A stretch of 18,054 bases of DNA, taken from positions 1-18,054 of the forward strand of contig JAAYZQ010000518.1 of NCBI GenBank assembly GCA_012514775.1, in the 5' to 3' direction. The position numbers and the translations under genes were made by a program. Shown here piece by piece: positions 6,603 to 15,047 of the stretch. The notes beneath the pieces were generated by a model. That model ran no database searches, was not told where the DNA came from, and was given only the letters and a program-made list of their open reading frames with translations. This DNA is from Anaerolineaceae bacterium (GTDB lineage: Bacteria > Chloroflexota > Anaerolineae > JAAYZQ01). The stretch's first letter is position 1, and the number at the start of each line of letters is the position of its first letter.

Positions 6603-8189
6603 TTGGCCCAAGTCGGTTCCAGCGCGGGGACGGAACAGAGCGGCATTGCCCGGGCAGCCGGCATCATTGCCCTGGGCAACGTCGCCAGCCGCGTCCTGGG
6701 CCTGGCCCGCGTGCAGATCATCGCCTACCTCTTTGGCGCGAGCGGCATGGTGAGCGCTTTCATGGTGGCCTCCACCGTGCCGACCATGATCTATGACCTG
6801 CTCATCGGCGGCATGTTGAGCGCGGCGCTGGTGCCGGTCTTTTCCCAGGTGGCCGAGCAGGAGGGCCGGCCGGCGCTCTGGGCCCTGTTCAGCCGCGTGG
6901 CCAGCCTGGTGGCGGCGCTCCTCGCCGCCCTGGTGCTGGTCATCGAGCTCCTGGCCCCGCAGCTCGCCTGGCTGCTGGGCGGCGGCTTTGAGCCCGAGCT
7001 CCAGGCCGCCCTGGCGCGCATGCTCCGCATCATTGCCCCGGCCGTCTTTTTCTTTGGCTTGTCGGGGGTGGTGACGGGCCTGCTCTATGCCCTGCGGCGC
7101 TTTACCTACCCGGCCTTTGGCGCGGCGGTCTTTAACCTGGGTATCCTCATCGCCGCTCCGCTCCTGGCCGGCCGGCTGGATGCCTTTAGCCTGGCCATCG
7201 GTGTCCTCCTTGGCTCGGTGCTGCAGCTCGCCATCCAGCTTCCCGACTTGCGGGGCGCTCGCCTGCGCTTTCACCTGGACCTCCGCCATCCCGCCCTGCG
7301 GCGCATCCTGAGCCTGTACGTGCCCATCGCCCTGGGCGTCGTCGTCAGCAACCTCCAGATCGCCATCGATCGCCGCCTGGCCTCGTCCACAGGTGAGAAC
7401 AGCATCGCCTGGATGGCCAACGCGACGACCCTGTTCCAGTTGCCCCACGGCCTGGTGGCGGTGGCCATTTCGCTGGCGGTCTTGCCCACCCTGTCGCGCT
7501 TTAGCGCGCGCGGCGACGAGGAGAGCTTTCGCTCCACGCTGGGCCAGGGACTGCGCCTGGTCCTGGCCCTCATCGTGCCCGCCACCGTTGGCCTCCTGGT
7601 GCTGGGCCAACCCATCATCTCCCTGCTCTTCGAGCACGGCAAGTTCACGGCCCACGACACCTTCTGGACGTCGTGGGCGCTGCGCTACTACCTGGTGGGC
7701 CTGATCTTTGCCGGCATCGACTGGCCCCTCAACTATGCCTTTTACGCGCGGCAGGACACGCTGACGCCGGCGCTGGTGGGGGTGTTGAGCGTGGTCGTCT
7801 ACCTGGCGGTGGCGCTGGCGCTGCTGGCGCCCCTGGGCATGCTGGGGCTGGTCCTGGCCGACTCGGCCAAGCATTTCAGCCACGCCCTCACCATGCTGTA
7901 CCTCACCCGCCGGCGGGTGGGCGGCCTTGGCCACCTTGGCCTCGGGACGGCGGCCGGCAAGGCGCTGCTGGCGGCCGGCGCCATGGCCGGGGGCATTCTC
8001 CTCGCCCTCGCCGGGGTCAACCAACTCTGGCCGGGGGGAGGGCTGGGCAGCCGGCTCCTGGCAGTGGCTTTGCCCGGTGCCCTCGGCGTCCTGCTCTTCC
8101 TGGGCGCCGCTCGCCTGCTAAAGCTGCAGGAGCTGATGTACCTGGGCGGCCTGCTCAGGTCGAGGCTGCCGGGCCGCCGGTTTGACTAG
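6603..8189 (+). CDS. murJ: MurJ/MviN lipid II flippase family protein
   Basis: MurJ-type proteins move lipid II across the cytoplasmic membrane for peptidoglycan synthesis. The protein is about 528 residues and hydrophobic throughout, consistent with the family's roughly 14 membrane helices. The N-terminal signature SRVLGLARVQ keeps both Arg (30 and 36) that line the cavity in characterised members. The second motif, RRLFAEGAF in proteobacteria, reads IYDLLIGGMLS here, without the Arg pair, as seen in some Gram-positive type MviN proteins. The TTG at 6603 is chosen because GAGGA sits 7 bases upstream at 6591-6595. A GTG at 6558 would overlap the previous gene and has no ribosome site. The gene follows the surface-protein gene by 14 bases. 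Its final codons contain the -35 element of the sortase promoter. Confidence 0.88.
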   Translation: MAQVGSSAGTEQSGIARAAGIIALGNVASRVLGLARVQIIAYLFGASGMVSAFMVASTVPTMIYDLLIGGMLSAALVPVFSQVAEQEGRPALWALFSRVASLVAALLAALVLVIELLAPQLAWLLGGGFEPELQAALARMLRIIAPAVFFFGLSGVVTGLLYALRRFTYPAFGAAVFNLGILIAAPLLAGRLDAFSLAIGVLLGSVLQLAIQLPDLRGARLRFHLDLRHPALRRILSLYVPIALGVVVSNLQIAIDRRLASSTGENSIAWMANATTLFQLPHGLVAVAISLAVLPTLSRFSARGDEESFRSTLGQGLRLVLALIVPATVGLLVLGQPIISLLFEHGKFTAHDTFWTSWALRYYLVGLIFAGIDWPLNYAFYARQDTLTPALVGVLSVVVYLAVALALLAPLGMLGLVLADSAKHFSHALTMLYLTRRRVGGLGHLGLGTAAGKALLAAGAMAGGILLALAGVNQLWPGGGLGSRLLAVALPGALGVLLFLGAARLLKLQELMYLGGLLRSRLPGRRFD

Positions 8190-8210
8190 AATGCCAGGCT
8201 GGGATATAAT
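8182..8210 (+). promoter_or_regulatory. near-consensus sigma-70 promoter for the sortase operon
   Basis: TTGACT (8182-8187) and a perfect TATAAT (8205-8210) are 17 bases apart, one mismatch from full consensus. The -35 hexamer lies inside the last codons and stop of murJ. The start point is expected near 8217, leaving a leader of about 46 bases. CTCAC (8235-8239) can pair with GTGAG (8253-8257) and so partly cover the weak ribosome site GAGAGG (8255-8260). Confidence 0.8.
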
Positions 8211-8262
8211 CGGTATACATTCAGGGGGGATTGCCTCACCTGCGGGGCCCGAGTGAGAGGTT

Positions 8263-9234
8263 ATGCCAGACCGGCGAACGGTAGATGAGCTGACAATCAA
8301 AGAGCTGGAAGAGCTCCTTCTCGTCAAGCGCCGCGAGGCGCGGGCCGAGCGCATGCGCCGCCTGCGCGAGGTTGGCCGCTTGCCCGCCGACGACCCCCTG
8401 CCTGCCGATGGCCCCCTGCCCCACGAAGACCTGGCCGGCACGGCCGCGGGGCTTGCCGGCGAGGCGCCGGCCGAAGCGCCGGCGGGGACGAGGCGCCAGA
8501 TCGCCGACGTGGAACCCCTGACCAGGCGCAAGCGAGCCAGGGAGCGCAAGCCGCGCACCGCCCCCGGCCGTTGGAGCCGCGTGCGCGACCGGATGCTCCT
8601 GGTGCTGGAAGTGGCCGCCCTCCTGGGCCTGGTGGGCGTGCTTGTCACCTCGTTCCTGAACCTACAGGCCCTCAACGCCGAGTACGCCCAGGCCAGCCTG
8701 GCGCCCACCGTCACGCCCACGCCCCTGGCCGGCGGCATCCTGCCCGGCGAGCACGCGCCGCCGGAAGAGCCGGGCAGCGTGCCTGCCCACCTGCGCGGCC
8801 TGGTGCAGGGCGAGGCGCCGCACGCGGTGCCCATCCCCACCCCCGGGCCCGAAGCCCCGACGCGCATCGTCGTGCCGGCCATCAACGTCGATGCGCTGAT
8901 CGTGCCGGGCGACACGCCAGAGCAGCTCAAGCTGGGTGTGGGGCATCACCTGGGCTCGGCCAACCCCGGCGAGCGGGGGAACATGATCCTCTCGGCCCAC
9001 AACGACATCTATGGCGAGATCTTTCGCCGGCTGCCCGACCTGGAGCTGGGCGACGAGGTCATCATCTATGCCGGCGAGCAGCCCTATCACTATGTTGTCA
9101 CGGCCAAACAGATCGTCGAGCCGACGGACGTGCACGTGTTGGCGCAGACGACCAGGCCGGTGGCGACCCTGATCTCTTGTTATCCTTATATGGTGGACAC
9201 ACATCGCATCGTGGTCATTGCCGAGCTGCGCTAG
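8263..9234 (+). CDS. sortase with long cytoplasmic N-terminal extension
   Basis: The 323-residue protein has a C-terminal sortase domain (about 197-323). It holds the catalytic triad H246 (LSAHNDIYG), C306 (ATLISCYPY) and R315 (DTHRIVV), in the order and spacing of sortase transpeptidases, which cut a sorting motif on secreted proteins and attach them to the wall or to pilins. A single membrane helix lies at about 111-131, followed by a short Thr/Pro-containing linker. Ahead of it lie about 110 charged, Arg- and Ala/Pro-rich residues that should be cytoplasmic, starting with a helical DELTIKELEELLLVKRRE segment. That is longer than is usual for class D/E-type enzymes. TLISC replaces the more common TLxTC. 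No LPxTG-like substrate or pilin is encoded nearby, so its targets must lie elsewhere. It has its own strong promoter. Confidence 0.85.
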   Translation: MPDRRTVDELTIKELEELLLVKRREARAERMRRLREVGRLPADDPLPADGPLPHEDLAGTAAGLAGEAPAEAPAGTRRQIADVEPLTRRKRARERKPRTAPGRWSRVRDRMLLVLEVAALLGLVGVLVTSFLNLQALNAEYAQASLAPTVTPTPLAGGILPGEHAPPEEPGSVPAHLRGLVQGEAPHAVPIPTPGPEAPTRIVVPAINVDALIVPGDTPEQLKLGVGHHLGSANPGERGNMILSAHNDIYGEIFRRLPDLELGDEVIIYAGEQPYHYVVTAKQIVEPTDVHVLAQTTRPVATLISCYPYMVDTHRIVVIAELR

Positions 9235-9276
9235 CGGCCGCGACACCGGTGTGGACAATCGGAGGAATGTGGAAGC

Positions 9277-9492
9277 ATGGCAAAAAAGTCTCGACGAGCC
9301 TACAAGGCCCCCAGCGCGCCGCAGCGGGTGCAGATTTCCCGCCCTGCACGGCCCCTGGCGACGGCCACCGAGGCCAAAGACGTCAACTTCAAGGAAGAGT
9401 ACCATTACGTCCTGGAGGATCTGCGGCGCATCGCCATCATCGCCGCGGCTCTCCTGGTGTTGCTCGTGGTCCTGGCCCTCGTCATCGCGTAG
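9277..9492 (+). CDS. small single-TM protein, unknown function
   Basis: I do not recognise this 71-residue protein. The first 35 residues are basic and Pro/Ala-rich (MAKKSRRAYKAP start). An acidic and aromatic patch, KEEYHYVLEDLRR, follows, and then one hydrophobic helix of about 20 residues that runs to the C terminus. With positive charge on the N side and no C-terminal tail, it is probably a tail-anchored or type II membrane peptide. GGAGGA at 9261-9266 precedes ATG 9277 by 10 bases, and the gene fills the gap between sortase and the DUF1232 gene on the same strand, which supports it being real. Its function might relate to the adjacent membrane genes, but nothing in the sequence shows this. 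Confidence 0.65.
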   Translation: MAKKSRRAYKAPSAPQRVQISRPARPLATATEAKDVNFKEEYHYVLEDLRRIAIIAAALLVLLVVLALVIA

Positions 9493-9517
9493 TCTGGCGC
9501 CCGCCCTTATCATTCCG

Positions 9518-10000
9518 ATGCCCAGGAGCCAACCTTCTCCCCAGGAGCGAGAGTTCTATCGCCGCCTGCGCAAGACGGTCCGCATCTGGGCCGGCGGCGA
9601 AAAGAGCAAGGCCAACGAGTACCTGGATATCATCCTGGCCGGGCCTGACCTCTTTATGCTGTTGGTGCGCCTCTCGCGCGACGACCGGCTGCCGGTTGCC
9701 GACAAGGCGAGGCTGGCGGGCGCCGCTGCCTATTTTGTGAACCCCCTGGACCTCGTGCCCGAGCTGGTCCTGGGGCCGGCCGGCCTGGTCGACGACGTGG
9801 CCCTGGCCGGCCTCGTGCTCCACGAGCTGTTGGAGCGGACCGACCCGTCCCTCGTCAGCCAGCACTGGGAGGGCAGCGTGGACCTGCTGGAGCTGATCCG
9901 GCGCATCCTGGCCGTGGCCGACGGCATGGTGGGCGGCCCGGCCTGGCGGCGGCTGATGGCCGTGGCGCGGGACCTCGGCTCCCGGGGGGGCAGCGGTTAG
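9518..10000 (+). CDS. DUF1232 (YkvA-like) family protein
   Basis: From ATG 9518 the protein is 160 residues. The DUF1232 core is clear: DKARLAGAAAYFVNPLDLVPE (about 67-87), then GLVDDVALAGLVL, corresponding to the family's YxxxPiDliPD...iGylDD pattern, a short hydrophobic membrane-associated segment. The family is widespread and its molecular function is unknown. The frame is open far upstream, but that part overlaps the 71-aa gene and the sortase end and looks like a shadow, so the start near 9518 is preferred. It has no obvious Shine-Dalgarno, so the exact start is uncertain. The TAG stop (9998-10000) interlocks with the TAA of the convergent pcrA gene (9997-9999 on the minus strand). Confidence 0.75.
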   Translation: MPRSQPSPQEREFYRRLRKTVRIWAGGEKSKANEYLDIILAGPDLFMLLVRLSRDDRLPVADKARLAGAAAYFVNPLDLVPELVLGPAGLVDDVALAGLVLHELLERTDPSLVSQHWEGSVDLLELIRRILAVADGMVGGPAWRRLMAVARDLGSRGGSG

Positions 10001-12312
10001 TCGCCGTTCACCTTTTCCATGGGCGCCATGCTCGCCAGCAGGCGCTTGACCCCCGTGCCGGCAAAGGCGACGCTGACTTGCTCGTCGCCGCCCACCACCT
10101 TGCTCTCGACGACGATCCCCAGGCCAAACGTCTCGTGGCGCACCTGGTCGCCGGTGTGAAACTGCTGCTCGGCGGCCGGCCGGCGGTCCGGCGTCCGTTC
10201 TGCCTCCAGGTGGCGGGGGCGATCCAGGCGGCGCTCGGGCAGCTCCGGCCGGGTGGGCGAGAAGGCGGTTGACCCGCTGCGCCCGCCGGCGGCGCGCTCA
10301 CTTTGCACCCTGGGCCTGGGCCCGACGCCCCACGGGCTGCGGCTCGCCGCCGGCCTCTCGGGCCGGCGCCTGCCTGCCCGGGGATGCCCCTCCACCAGCT
10401 CCGTGGGCAGCTCCAGCAAGAATCGAGAAGGCTCGCTCACCTGGCTCTCGCCGTAGAGGGTGCGGCGGAAGGTGCGCAGCAGGTAAAGGCGCTCCTTGGC
10501 CCGGGTGACGCCCACGTAGCATAGCCGCCTCTCCTCCTCCATCTGCTCGGGGTCGTCCATGGAACGGCTGTGGGGAAAGAGCCCCTCTTCCACCCCGGTG
10601 ATAAACACCACGCGAAACTCGAGGCCCTTGGCGGCGTGCAGCGTCAGGAGGGTGGGCGCGTCCACCTGCTCGTCCAGGTTGTCTACGTCCGACACCAGGG
10701 CCACCTCTTCCAGGAAGGAGGTCAGGGCCACCTCGGGCGGGAGGTCGGCGTACTGGCGGGCGACGGTGCGCAGCTCCAGGATGTTCTCCCAGCGCGCCTG
10801 TCCCTCTTCGGTGCCGTCCTGCACGTAGCGGGCATAGCCCGTCCGCTCCAGCAGCAGGTCCAGCACCTGGAGCAGGTCCAGCTCCCGGCGTGCCTGGCTC
10901 AGCTCTTCGATCATGGCCGTGAAGTCGACCAGCAGCCGCCGGGCGCGGGTGCCAAAGGGGTCCTCTTCCGTCTCGCCCAGGAGCTGCAGGGTGGCATACA
11001 CCGGCAGGCCCTTGGCCTGGGCCCAGCCCACCAGGGTGCCCACGGTTCGATCGCCGATGCCACGGGGCGGGACGTTGATGATGCGCGACAGCCCCACCCC
11101 GTCGTAGGGGTTGTGGATGAGGCGCAGGTAGGCCATGACGTCCTTGATCTCCTTGCGCTCGTAAAAGCGCGTGGCGCCCACCAGCTTGTAGGGCATGCCC
11201 CGCCGCACGAAGGCGTCTTCGATGGGGCGCGACTGGGCGTTGGTGCGGTACATGACGGCGCAGTCGCCCATTTGCGCCTCTCCCCGGGCCACCAGCCGCT
11301 GGATCTCGCTGACGATGACGTCGCCCTCCTCCTGCTCGTCGTAGGCCTCCAGGGCGCGGATCTGAGGGCCGCCGCTCTGGACGGTGTACAGGTGTTTCGG
11401 GTGGCGGTGCGGGTTGCGGGCGATGACGGCGTTGGCCACGTCCAGGATCGTCTGGGTGGAGCGATAGTTGCGCTCCAGGAGGATGACCCGCGCCTCGGGG
11501 TAATCTTCCCGGAAGCGGGTGATGTTCCGGTAGTCCGCCCCGCGGAAGCGATAGATCGACTGGTCCTCGTCGCCCACGACGAACAGGTTTGCCCGCTCGC
11601 CGGCCAGGAGCTTGACCAGCTCGTATTGCGCCATGTTGGTGTCCTGCCACTCGTCGACCAGGACAAACGGATAGCGCCGCTGGTAGGTGGCCCGCACGTC
11701 GGGATCCTCGCGAAAGAGCTCCACGGCCCGCATCAGCAGGTCGTCGAAATCGAGGGCGCTGTTCTGGACCAGGAGCGCCTGGTAGCGCTCGTAGACGCGC
11801 CTGGCAATCTCGTCGCGGTAGGTGAGGGCCGGCAGGTCGGCCGGCGTCAGGAGCTCGTTCTTGGCCTGGGAGATGCGGTGCAGCATGGCCGTGGGACGAT
11901 AGAGCTTGTCGTCCAGATCGAGGTCGCGGATGGCCTGCCGGGCCAGGCTGAGCTGATCGCCACTGTCATAGATGACGTAATGGGGCGAGACTCCCGCCGC
12001 TTTGGCCTCGCGGCGCAGGATGCGGGCGCAGATGGCGTGAAAGGTGCCGATGGTCAGCCTGCGCGATTGCTCGCCCAGCAAGAGTTGGAGGCGCTCCTTC
12101 ATCTCTCGCGCGGCCTTGTTGGTAAAGGTGACCGCCATGATCTGCCAGGGCGGCACCTGGTACTCGCGCACCAGGTAGGCCACGCGGTGGGTCAGTACGC
12201 GTGTCTTGCCGCTCCCCGGGCCGGCCAGCACCAGCACGGGCCCTTCGACGGCCTCCACCGCCTCGCGCTGGGCCGGGTTTAAATCCTGTAGTATCTCTGC
12301 TGCGTTCGACAT
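9997..12312 (-). CDS. pcrA: UvrD/PcrA-type superfamily 1A DNA helicase
   Basis: This 3'-5' helicase should act in nucleotide excision repair and in clearing recombinase and transcription conflicts. From ATG 12312 it has 771 residues. The motifs are in order: Walker A GPGSGKT (31-37), motif Ia TFTNKAAREM, motif II DEWQDTN (220-226), motif III GDEDQSIYRFRGAD (247-260), motif IV LERNYRST, motif V TLHAAKGLEF, and motif VI CYVGVTRAKERL. A variable Arg-rich linker leads to a C-terminal Tudor-like domain (FHTGDQVRHETFGLGIV...), the RNA-polymerase-contacting module of PcrA. Motif II has Trp where Phe is usual in UvrD-like proteins. The frame extends upstream to 12411, but the start at 12312 has AGGGAG nine bases before it and matches the family's LNPAQREAV onset. 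It converges on the DUF1232 gene with a 4-base overlap. Confidence 0.95.
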   Translation of the reverse strand: MSNAAEILQDLNPAQREAVEAVEGPVLVLAGPGSGKTRVLTHRVAYLVREYQVPPWQIMAVTFTNKAAREMKERLQLLLGEQSRRLTIGTFHAICARILRREAKAAGVSPHYVIYDSGDQLSLARQAIRDLDLDDKLYRPTAMLHRISQAKNELLTPADLPALTYRDEIARRVYERYQALLVQNSALDFDDLLMRAVELFREDPDVRATYQRRYPFVLVDEWQDTNMAQYELVKLLAGERANLFVVGDEDQSIYRFRGADYRNITRFREDYPEARVILLERNYRSTQTILDVANAVIARNPHRHPKHLYTVQSGGPQIRALEAYDEQEEGDVIVSEIQRLVARGEAQMGDCAVMYRTNAQSRPIEDAFVRRGMPYKLVGATRFYERKEIKDVMAYLRLIHNPYDGVGLSRIINVPPRGIGDRTVGTLVGWAQAKGLPVYATLQLLGETEEDPFGTRARRLLVDFTAMIEELSQARRELDLLQVLDLLLERTGYARYVQDGTEEGQARWENILELRTVARQYADLPPEVALTSFLEEVALVSDVDNLDEQVDAPTLLTLHAAKGLEFRVVFITGVEEGLFPHSRSMDDPEQMEEERRLCYVGVTRAKERLYLLRTFRRTLYGESQVSEPSRFLLELPTELVEGHPRAGRRRPERPAASRSPWGVGPRPRVQSERAAGGRSGSTAFSPTRPELPERRLDRPRHLEAERTPDRRPAAEQQFHTGDQVRHETFGLGIVVESKVVGGDEQVSVAFAGTGVKRLLASMAPMEKVNGD

Positions 12313-12355
12313 AAGTATTGGCTCCCTGGAATCGTCGCCGCCGGGCAACCCTGTT

Positions 12356-12385
12356 ATTCTATCATCTTTTGCCCTCGATTGCCAA
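12356..12385 (-). promoter_or_regulatory. possible promoter for pcrA
   Basis: On the minus strand, TTGGCA (12380-12385) and TAGAAT (12356-12361) are 18 bases apart in the intergenic region. This would place transcription start near 12349 and give a leader of about 37 bases. The hexamers are imperfect, so the call is tentative. It lies back to back with the stronger yvcK promoter, whose -35 begins 25 bases away. Confidence 0.45.
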
Positions 12386-12410
12386 TGGTCGTCACATCGC
12401 GGGCAGAACA

Positions 12411-12439
12411 TTGACGCCCCTATCCAGTTGAGTTATAAT
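12411..12439 (+). promoter_or_regulatory. near-consensus sigma-70 promoter for the yvcK-glycolysis operon
   Basis: TTGACG (12411-12416) and a perfect TATAAT (12434-12439) have a 17-base spacer. Transcription should start near 12446. No other comparable promoter is visible before pgk ends, so this probably drives yvcK, the CBS gene, both gap genes and pgk. I see no clear operator palindrome overlapping it. Confidence 0.8.
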
Positions 12440-12455
12440 AATCTTTGGGTGAAGG

Positions 12456-13454
12456 ATGGTCACAAGCAGGACGGCGGACAATGAAAGCCGGGCGCCAAGG
12501 GTGGTCGCCGTAGGAGGAGGAACCGGGCTTTCGACCCTGTTGCGTGGAATCAAGGCACACACGCCCCACATCACCGCCATCGTCACTGTGGCGGACGATG
12601 GCGGGTCCTCGGGACGGCTGCGCCGCGAGTTGGGAGTTCTCCCGCCCGGCGATTTCCGCAACTGCATCGCCGCCCTGGCCGACGACGAAGCGCTGATGAC
12701 GCAGCTCTTCCAGTATCGCTTTGGCCAGGGGACGGGCCTCGACGGGCATAGCTTTGGCAACCTCTTTATCACGGCGCTGGCCGCGGTCACCGGCAGTTTT
12801 GAGCGGGCGGTGGCGGAAGCGTGCCGGGTGTTGGCCATCCGGGGGCGTATCCTGCCCTCGACCCTGGACAACGTGACCCTGGTGGCCGACCTGCGGCGGG
12901 CGGCACCATCCGGTCTGCTACGGGTGCAGGGCGAGTCATCCATCCCAAAGGCGGGACAACCGATAGACCGCGTGTTCTTGCGTCCCGAGAACGCCCGCGC
13001 CTATCCCGAGGCGGTGCGGGCCATTTTGAACGCCGATCTCGTCGTCGCCGGTCCGGGAAGCCTGTTCACGAGCATTCTGCCCAACCTGCTCGTGGAGGGC
13101 ATTCGCCAGGCCGTGGCTGCGTCGAGGGCGCTCAAGCTGTACGTCTGCAACGTGGCAACCCAGCCGGGCGAAACGGATGGATTCGACGTGGGAGAGCACG
13201 TCTCGGTCCTGCAGCGGCACCTGGGGCGAGACATCTTTACCCACGTCCTGGCCGACGATGGCTCCGCCTGCCACGGGCAGGTCCCGGCCCTGGAGCTGGT
13301 GGCGCCCACCTATCCGGCCGACGCCGGCTACCGGGTTGTGGAGGCCGACCTGTGCGATCGGGCCGTGCCCTGGCGGCACGACGCTGCCAGGCTGGCCGAT
13401 GAAATTATGCGCTTCTATGACAGTCAGCGAACCCAAGTGCCTGTAAGGAGGTGA
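12456..13454 (+). CDS. yvcK: YvcK/GlmR family (CofD-like) regulator
   Basis: The 332-residue protein has the YvcK nucleotide-sugar binding fold: GGGTGLS (20-26), [14 protein letters not shown] (44-57), LPPGDFRNC (62-70), GPGSLFTS (199-206) and [12 protein letters not shown] (231-242). In Bacillus and relatives YvcK (GlmR) binds UDP-GlcNAc, is needed on gluconeogenic carbon sources, and steers fructose 6-phosphate into wall precursor synthesis through GlmS. A cytoplasmic regulatory role is expected here too. An in-frame TGA at 12450-12452 bars any earlier start. ATG 12456 lies only about 10 bases after the predicted transcription start, so the mRNA would be nearly leaderless. A GTG at 12501 would give a 317-residue product and remains a possible alternative. 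It heads the GAPDH/PGK operon, which fits a link between triose flow and the wall. Confidence 0.9.
   Translation: MVTSRTADNESRAPRVVAVGGGTGLSTLLRGIKAHTPHITAIVTVADDGGSSGRLRRELGVLPPGDFRNCIAALADDEALMTQLFQYRFGQGTGLDGHSFGNLFITALAAVTGSFERAVAEACRVLAIRGRILPSTLDNVTLVADLRRAAPSGLLRVQGESSIPKAGQPIDRVFLRPENARAYPEAVRAILNADLVVAGPGSLFTSILPNLLVEGIRQAVAASRALKLYVCNVATQPGETDGFDVGEHVSVLQRHLGRDIFTHVLADDGSACHGQVPALELVAPTYPADAGYRVVEADLCDRAVPWRHDAARLADEIMRFYDSQRTQVPVRR
13444..13454 (+). promoter_or_regulatory. full-length Shine-Dalgarno for the CBS gene, inside the yvcK end
   Basis: TAAGGAGGTGA is an uninterrupted complement of the canonical 16S rRNA 3' tail. It encodes the end of YvcK (the final Arg-Arg and the TGA stop) and its GGAGG core lies 7 bases before the CBS gene's ATG at 13459, so the two genes are likely coupled and the downstream one strongly translated. 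Confidence 0.8.
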
Positions 13455-13458
13455 AAGA

Positions 13459-14915
<1,457 letters not shown>

Positions 14916-14920
14916 AAACC

Positions 14921-14995
14921 TGCCGGAGAGGGCCTGTTCGCAGTGGGCACGCCCACGGGGTACCCACTGTGAACAGGCCCTCCCGTACGCCGGCA
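14921..14995. repeat. 75-nt imperfect palindrome between the two gap genes
   Basis: The main arms are 14928-14953 and 14957-14982. They pair over 26 positions with two mismatches and one G-T position that becomes G-U in RNA, around a 3-base loop. An outer stem, TGCCGG (14921-14926) with CCGGCA (14990-14995), encloses them across a 1/7-base internal loop. No T-run follows, so it is not a classical terminator. It lies 5 bases after the first gap stop and ends 52 bases before the second gap start. It could be an mRNA-stabilising or processing structure that sets the ratio of the two enzymes, or a dispersed palindromic element. No second copy was noticed in this window. Confidence 0.85.
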
Positions 14996-15047
14996 AGGGA
15001 GCCGGCTATCGGGCTGGAACCGCAACCAAACATCAGGGAGGGATGAA

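Noticed and set aside
6492..8024. 510-codon minus-strand open frame across murJ
   Set aside because: Shadow of murJ; its product is rich in Gln, Gly, His and Arg with no recognisable fold.
10570..12282. 570-codon plus-strand open frame across pcrA
   Set aside because: Antisense to all helicase motifs; composition typical of a high-GC shadow.
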